From positions 1 through 36,894 of the forward strand of contig JAVBLA010000060.1 in NCBI GenBank assembly GCA_031553775.1: DNA of 36,894 nucleotides, read 5' to 3'. This DNA is from JAISFI01 sp031553775. Its GTDB lineage: Bacteria > Bacteroidota > Bacteroidia > Bacteroidales > Azobacteroidaceae. The notes below the pieces were generated by a model. That model had not been told where the DNA came from. It saw only the letters and a program-made list of their open reading frames with translations, and made no database searches. Positions 34,454-36,894 of this stretch are shown piece by piece. Made by a program: the position numbers and the translations under genes. Within the stretch, counting starts at the first letter, position 1; the number at the start of each line of letters is the position of its first letter.

Positions 34454-34472
34454 ATAGATGCTTACACCTTGC
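34454..34472 (+). repeat. 19-bp direct repeat, copy 2
   Basis: Identical to 30361-30379. This copy is preceded by the palindrome ATCTATATATAGAT, where copy 1 has CATCTATGCCATAGATG, so similarity reaches somewhat further upstream with a small length difference. It directly follows the integrase remnant. Confidence 0.85.
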
Positions 34473-34531
34473 ACCAAACTTATTAAAAGATGAAATGGAA
34501 GGCAAATTATTCACTTATGAGCGAAAATTCT

Positions 34532-34539
34532 TATATTTG
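34532..34539 (+). promoter_or_regulatory. -7 promoter element (TATATTTG) of the AAA ATPase gene
   Basis: A perfect TAnnTTTG match 16 bases before the ATG at 34556, which favours that ATG over the upstream in-frame ATGs at 34490 and 34517. No clear -33 element is visible. Confidence 0.6.
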
Positions 34540-34555
34540 TGCAAAATATTCGGTT

Positions 34556-35824
34556 ATGAACGATAAAATTGCATTGTTGCGGAAATATAATTTATGGAAC
34601 GAGAATGCCTTGGATTGGGGGTATAAACGTAATGAGTACACGGATAAGATAGCGGATTATGTAGGTAACCGTCTTGTCAAAGTACTTGTAGGACAGAGAC
34701 GTTCGGGCAAAAGTTATATTCTCAGACAGGTTGCCAAACAACTTGTTGATAATGGCGTAAAACCTGAAAACACGCTGTTCGTCAGCAGGGAATTTACCGA
34801 CCTTGAATTCCTGAAAACTTACAAGGAATTGGATGAACTGATAAAAGTGTATAAAAAAGAACTGAATCCTACGGGCAAAGTCTATATTTTTATAGATGAA
34901 ATACAAATGATAGAAGGCTGGGAAAAGGTCGTTAACTCGTATTCACAGGATTTTTCAGAAAGCTATGAGCTGTTTGTCAGCGGCTCCAACTCAAAAATGT
35001 TATCAGGCGAATTGGCAACATTGCTATCGGGCAGGTATGTTTGCTTTGAAATATTCCCGTTCAGCTACTCCGAATACATAGGCATAACCGAGAAAGAGAG
35101 GGGACGGCAAAGTTATACGGAGTATATGAACAGTGGGGGACTTCCCGAGCTGTTCATGCTGCAAAAGCAGGAACTTAAACGTAATTATGTTTCTGCCATA
35201 AAAGATACGGTATTGCTTCGTGATATTATTCAAAGGCACAATATACGGGACCCCAAACTCTTGGAAGATATTTTTGTATTTCTGGTAAACAATGCTTCCA
35301 ACCTCATATCTGTCACTAATATTGTTAATTACTTTAAAAATCAAGGGCGTAAAACAAGTTATGAAGCTGTATCGGCTTATATCGGATATATCGAGGATAC
35401 ATTTCTCGTCCATCGCTGCGATAGGTACGATATTAAGGGTAAAGATACCCTGTCGGGCAATGCCAAATTCTATATCAATGACTTGGCATACAGGAATTAT
35501 CTTTATCCTGGTTATGGATATGGATTTGGTTATATTGCCGAGAATTTGATTTATCTGGAACTTTGTCGTGCAGGATACGATGTTTATGTCGGAGCCTTAC
35601 GGAACAAAGAAGTTGATTTCGTTGCCAAAAAAGCAGATTTGGTAATCTATCTGCAAAGTACTTATATGCTCTCTGACGAAGCGACTGTTGAAAGGGAGTA
35701 TTCTGCGCTTGAAGCCATTGGTGATAACTTTGAAAAGGTGGTGGTTTCCCTTGATGAGCTTTCTATGCCGCTAAGGGGCGGTATTAAGCATATTCAGGCA
35801 TGGAACTTAGCCGACATCCTGTAA
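34556..35824 (+). CDS. AAA-family ATPase with DUF4143 domain
   Basis: From the ATG at 34556 the product is 422 residues. Walker A is GQRRSGKS (46-53) and Walker B is VYIFIDE (109-115), followed by VSGSNSKMLSGELATLLSGR with sensor-like residues. The C-terminal half fits DUF4143, with a winged-helix-like stretch (LISVTNIVNYFKNQGRKTS) and a nuclease-fold-like end (LYLELCRAGYDVYVG, NKEVDFVAKK). The E-x-D-F-V-A-K-K pattern resembles PD-(D/E)xK-type folds seen at this position. Cellular role unknown; the family is common in accessory DNA. A phosphoesterase gene follows after 11 bases. Confidence 0.9.
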   Translation: MNDKIALLRKYNLWNENALDWGYKRNEYTDKIADYVGNRLVKVLVGQRRSGKSYILRQVAKQLVDNGVKPENTLFVSREFTDLEFLKTYKELDELIKVYKKELNPTGKVYIFIDEIQMIEGWEKVVNSYSQDFSESYELFVSGSNSKMLSGELATLLSGRYVCFEIFPFSYSEYIGITEKERGRQSYTEYMNSGGLPELFMLQKQELKRNYVSAIKDTVLLRDIIQRHNIRDPKLLEDIFVFLVNNASNLISVTNIVNYFKNQGRKTSYEAVSAYIGYIEDTFLVHRCDRYDIKGKDTLSGNAKFYINDLAYRNYLYPGYGYGFGYIAENLIYLELCRAGYDVYVGALRNKEVDFVAKKADLVIYLQSTYMLSDEATVEREYSALEAIGDNFEKVVVSLDELSMPLRGGIKHIQAWNLADIL

Positions 35825-35835
35825 CATCCATACAG

Positions 35836-36582
35836 ATGAAGATTCAAATAATCAGCGACCTGCACAATGAATTCGGAATATCTAATATGAAATTTGAAGA
35901 TATAGATATGCTCATTATTGCGGGAGATTTAGATTTGGGAACCAAAGGAATCTCATGGCTGAAAGAATTCGTAAAAAATATTCCTGTAATTTACGTTTTA
36001 GGGAACCATGAATATTATAGGGGTAGCTATCCTAAAACACTGACCCGAATAAAATCAGAATCCGATGGGACAAATATTCACGTATTGGAAAACGAATCTA
36101 TTGCCATTAATGGTATAACTTTTCATGGAGCAACGTTGTGGACTGATTTTGAATTATTCGGAAATCCGCAGGTTTATGGAAGCATTTGCCAGCAACGAAT
36201 GAACGATTATAGATTAATCCGTTTAGACCCTGCTTATTCCAAAATACGTTCGGTTGACACATACCGAATACATAAAGAATCTCTAAACTGGCTGGAAAAG
36301 AGTTTAAGTATGTCTGATACACTGTTCAATATTGTGGTTACGCATCATGCTCCCAGCACACAGTCAATACCTGATGAGTTTAAGGAAGATTTGATATCTT
36401 CCGCTTATGCTTCTAATTTGGAATCAATCATCCTGAAATATAAACCCGATTATTGGATACACGGACATATTCATACGCCAATGGACTATAAAATCGGAGA
36501 AACGAGGATTATTTGCAACCCGCATGGCTATATTCATGAAAAATACAATGGCTATAATCCCAGTCTTGTAATAGAGATGTAA
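35836..36582 (+). CDS. Calcineurin-like metallophosphoesterase, cytosolic
   Basis: The 248-residue protein from the ATG at 35836 has every canonical metal-binding motif: SDLH (8-11), AGDLD, GNHEYY, THHAPS and GHIHTP. No signal peptide is present, so it acts in the cytosol. Substrates of this small family include nucleic-acid ends, cyclic nucleotides and phosphoproteins; none can be chosen from sequence. It begins 11 bases after the ATPase stop on the same strand, so the two are very likely co-expressed. Confidence 0.9.
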   Translation: MKIQIISDLHNEFGISNMKFEDIDMLIIAGDLDLGTKGISWLKEFVKNIPVIYVLGNHEYYRGSYPKTLTRIKSESDGTNIHVLENESIAINGITFHGATLWTDFELFGNPQVYGSICQQRMNDYRLIRLDPAYSKIRSVDTYRIHKESLNWLEKSLSMSDTLFNIVVTHHAPSTQSIPDEFKEDLISSAYASNLESIILKYKPDYWIHGHIHTPMDYKIGETRIICNPHGYIHEKYNGYNPSLVIEM

Positions 36583-36596
36583 AGACTATTATCCGA

Positions 36597-36770
36597 CTAT
36601 TTACTTATCAAATTCTTATAAACCACCGTATTCAACAGTTCTTCCTTTCTCGGTTTTGAAATCGGTATTTCCTTGCCATTGATAAAGACCTGTCCACCCG
36701 CGATAGAATCAATGTGGGATTTAGAGAGGTAAAGGAACCAAAATTTCGCAATCCCGTATGAATTAATTTC
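36597..36770 (-). pseudogene. LytTR-type response-regulator DNA-binding domain, C-terminal remnant
   Basis: The minus-strand frame of 57 codons includes YLSKSHIDSIAGGQVFINGK followed by EIPISKPRKEELL. This fits the end of a LytTR DNA-binding domain (HKSYIVN--I, then NG--IPVS--R---L). A TAA at 36771-36773 closes the frame upstream, and no receiver domain or start is visible, so the rest is lost. A short 21-codon frame (36783-36848, minus) precedes it and is not recognisable. Confidence 0.65.
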
Positions 36771-36794
36771 TTAGAAGCTTTTTCAAAACCAGCG

Positions 36795-36814
36795 GTAACG
36801 ATTTTGTAACGATT
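36795..36814. repeat. Two direct GTAACGATT repeats
   Basis: GTAACGATT occurs at 36795-36803 and 36806-36814, spaced 11 bases start to start, one helical turn apart. They lie about 60 bases downstream of a minus-strand -7 element, so could be an operator or a chance duplication. Confidence 0.45.
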
Positions 36815-36872
36815 GAAAATGACCGTTGCCTGTCTGCTTTTGTCGCATCGTTGTCCTCGCGTGGCTATGGTG

Positions 36873-36880
36873 CAAAGTTA
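36873..36880 (-). promoter_or_regulatory. -7 promoter element (TAACTTTG on minus strand)
   Basis: The minus strand reads TAACTTTG, a perfect TAnnTTTG match, about 25 bases before the ATG of a 21-codon frame and upstream of the LytTR remnant. The -33 region falls outside the window. Confidence 0.5.
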
Positions 36881-36894
36881 CAAAATAAATGAAC

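Noticed and set aside
30361..34472. A complete integrative element between the 19-bp repeats
   Set aside because: The genes between are HAD, metY and lrp, without mobilisation or replication genes, and the integrase is broken.
1..36894. CRISPR arrays, tRNA or rRNA genes
   Set aside because: No regularly spaced repeats with unique spacers and no tRNA- or rRNA-like sequence were noticed by reading; no covariance search could be run.

Overview
The window comes from a Bacteroidota genome, most likely order Bacteroidales. The evidence is two SusC/SusD pairs, a FecI-type sigma factor with a FecR anti-sigma factor, type IX secretion (T9SS) C-terminal sorting domains, SGC/SSC-type lipoprotein signals, AT-rich leaders without Shine-Dalgarno sites, and repeated TAnnTTTG -7 promoter elements. 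I cannot name the genus. No rRNA, tRNA or CRISPR array was seen.

Region 1 (1-2948) holds the 3' end of a TonB-dependent receptor, then a DNA-repair patch. Ada (-) is followed by a remnant of an AlkD-like alkylation-repair enzyme. A 59-codon remnant of a subclass B1 metallo-beta-lactamase comes next, then an Fpg/Nei-family protein that lacks several canonical catalytic residues.

Region 2 (3026-15903, +) is the first SusCD locus: ECF sigma, FecR, STN-bearing SusC, SusD, a small lipoprotein, an M16 zinc peptidase, a propeller-like lipoprotein and, beyond a heptamer inverted repeat, a calcineurin-like phosphoesterase. It reads as a trans-envelope-regulated uptake system whose degradative enzyme is a peptidase; no glycoside hydrolase is present.

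Region 3 (15960-17788) carries two regulators, AraC/GyrI-like and Crp/Fnr-like, separated by an imperfect inverted repeat.

Region 4 (28821 to 17801, -) is the second SusCD locus: met-zincin protease, SusC (no STN), SusD, a small protein with a T9SS-like tail, and an M6 metalloprotease with BACON, jelly-roll and T9SS sorting domains. It looks like a protein-degradation and peptide-uptake operon.

Region 5 (29018-33451) has ordinary metabolic genes: an SMR exporter, an SGNH-hydrolase-like lipoprotein, a HAD phosphatase, and MetY divergent from an Lrp/AsnC regulator.

Region 6 (33452-36894) is decayed accessory DNA. It holds fragments of two unrecognised proteins, a nitroreductase, a tyrosine integrase and a LytTR regulator, around an intact AAA ATPase (DUF4143) and metallophosphoesterase pair. 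A 19-bp sequence beside the integrase remnant recurs 4.1 kb upstream in a terminator-like hairpin.
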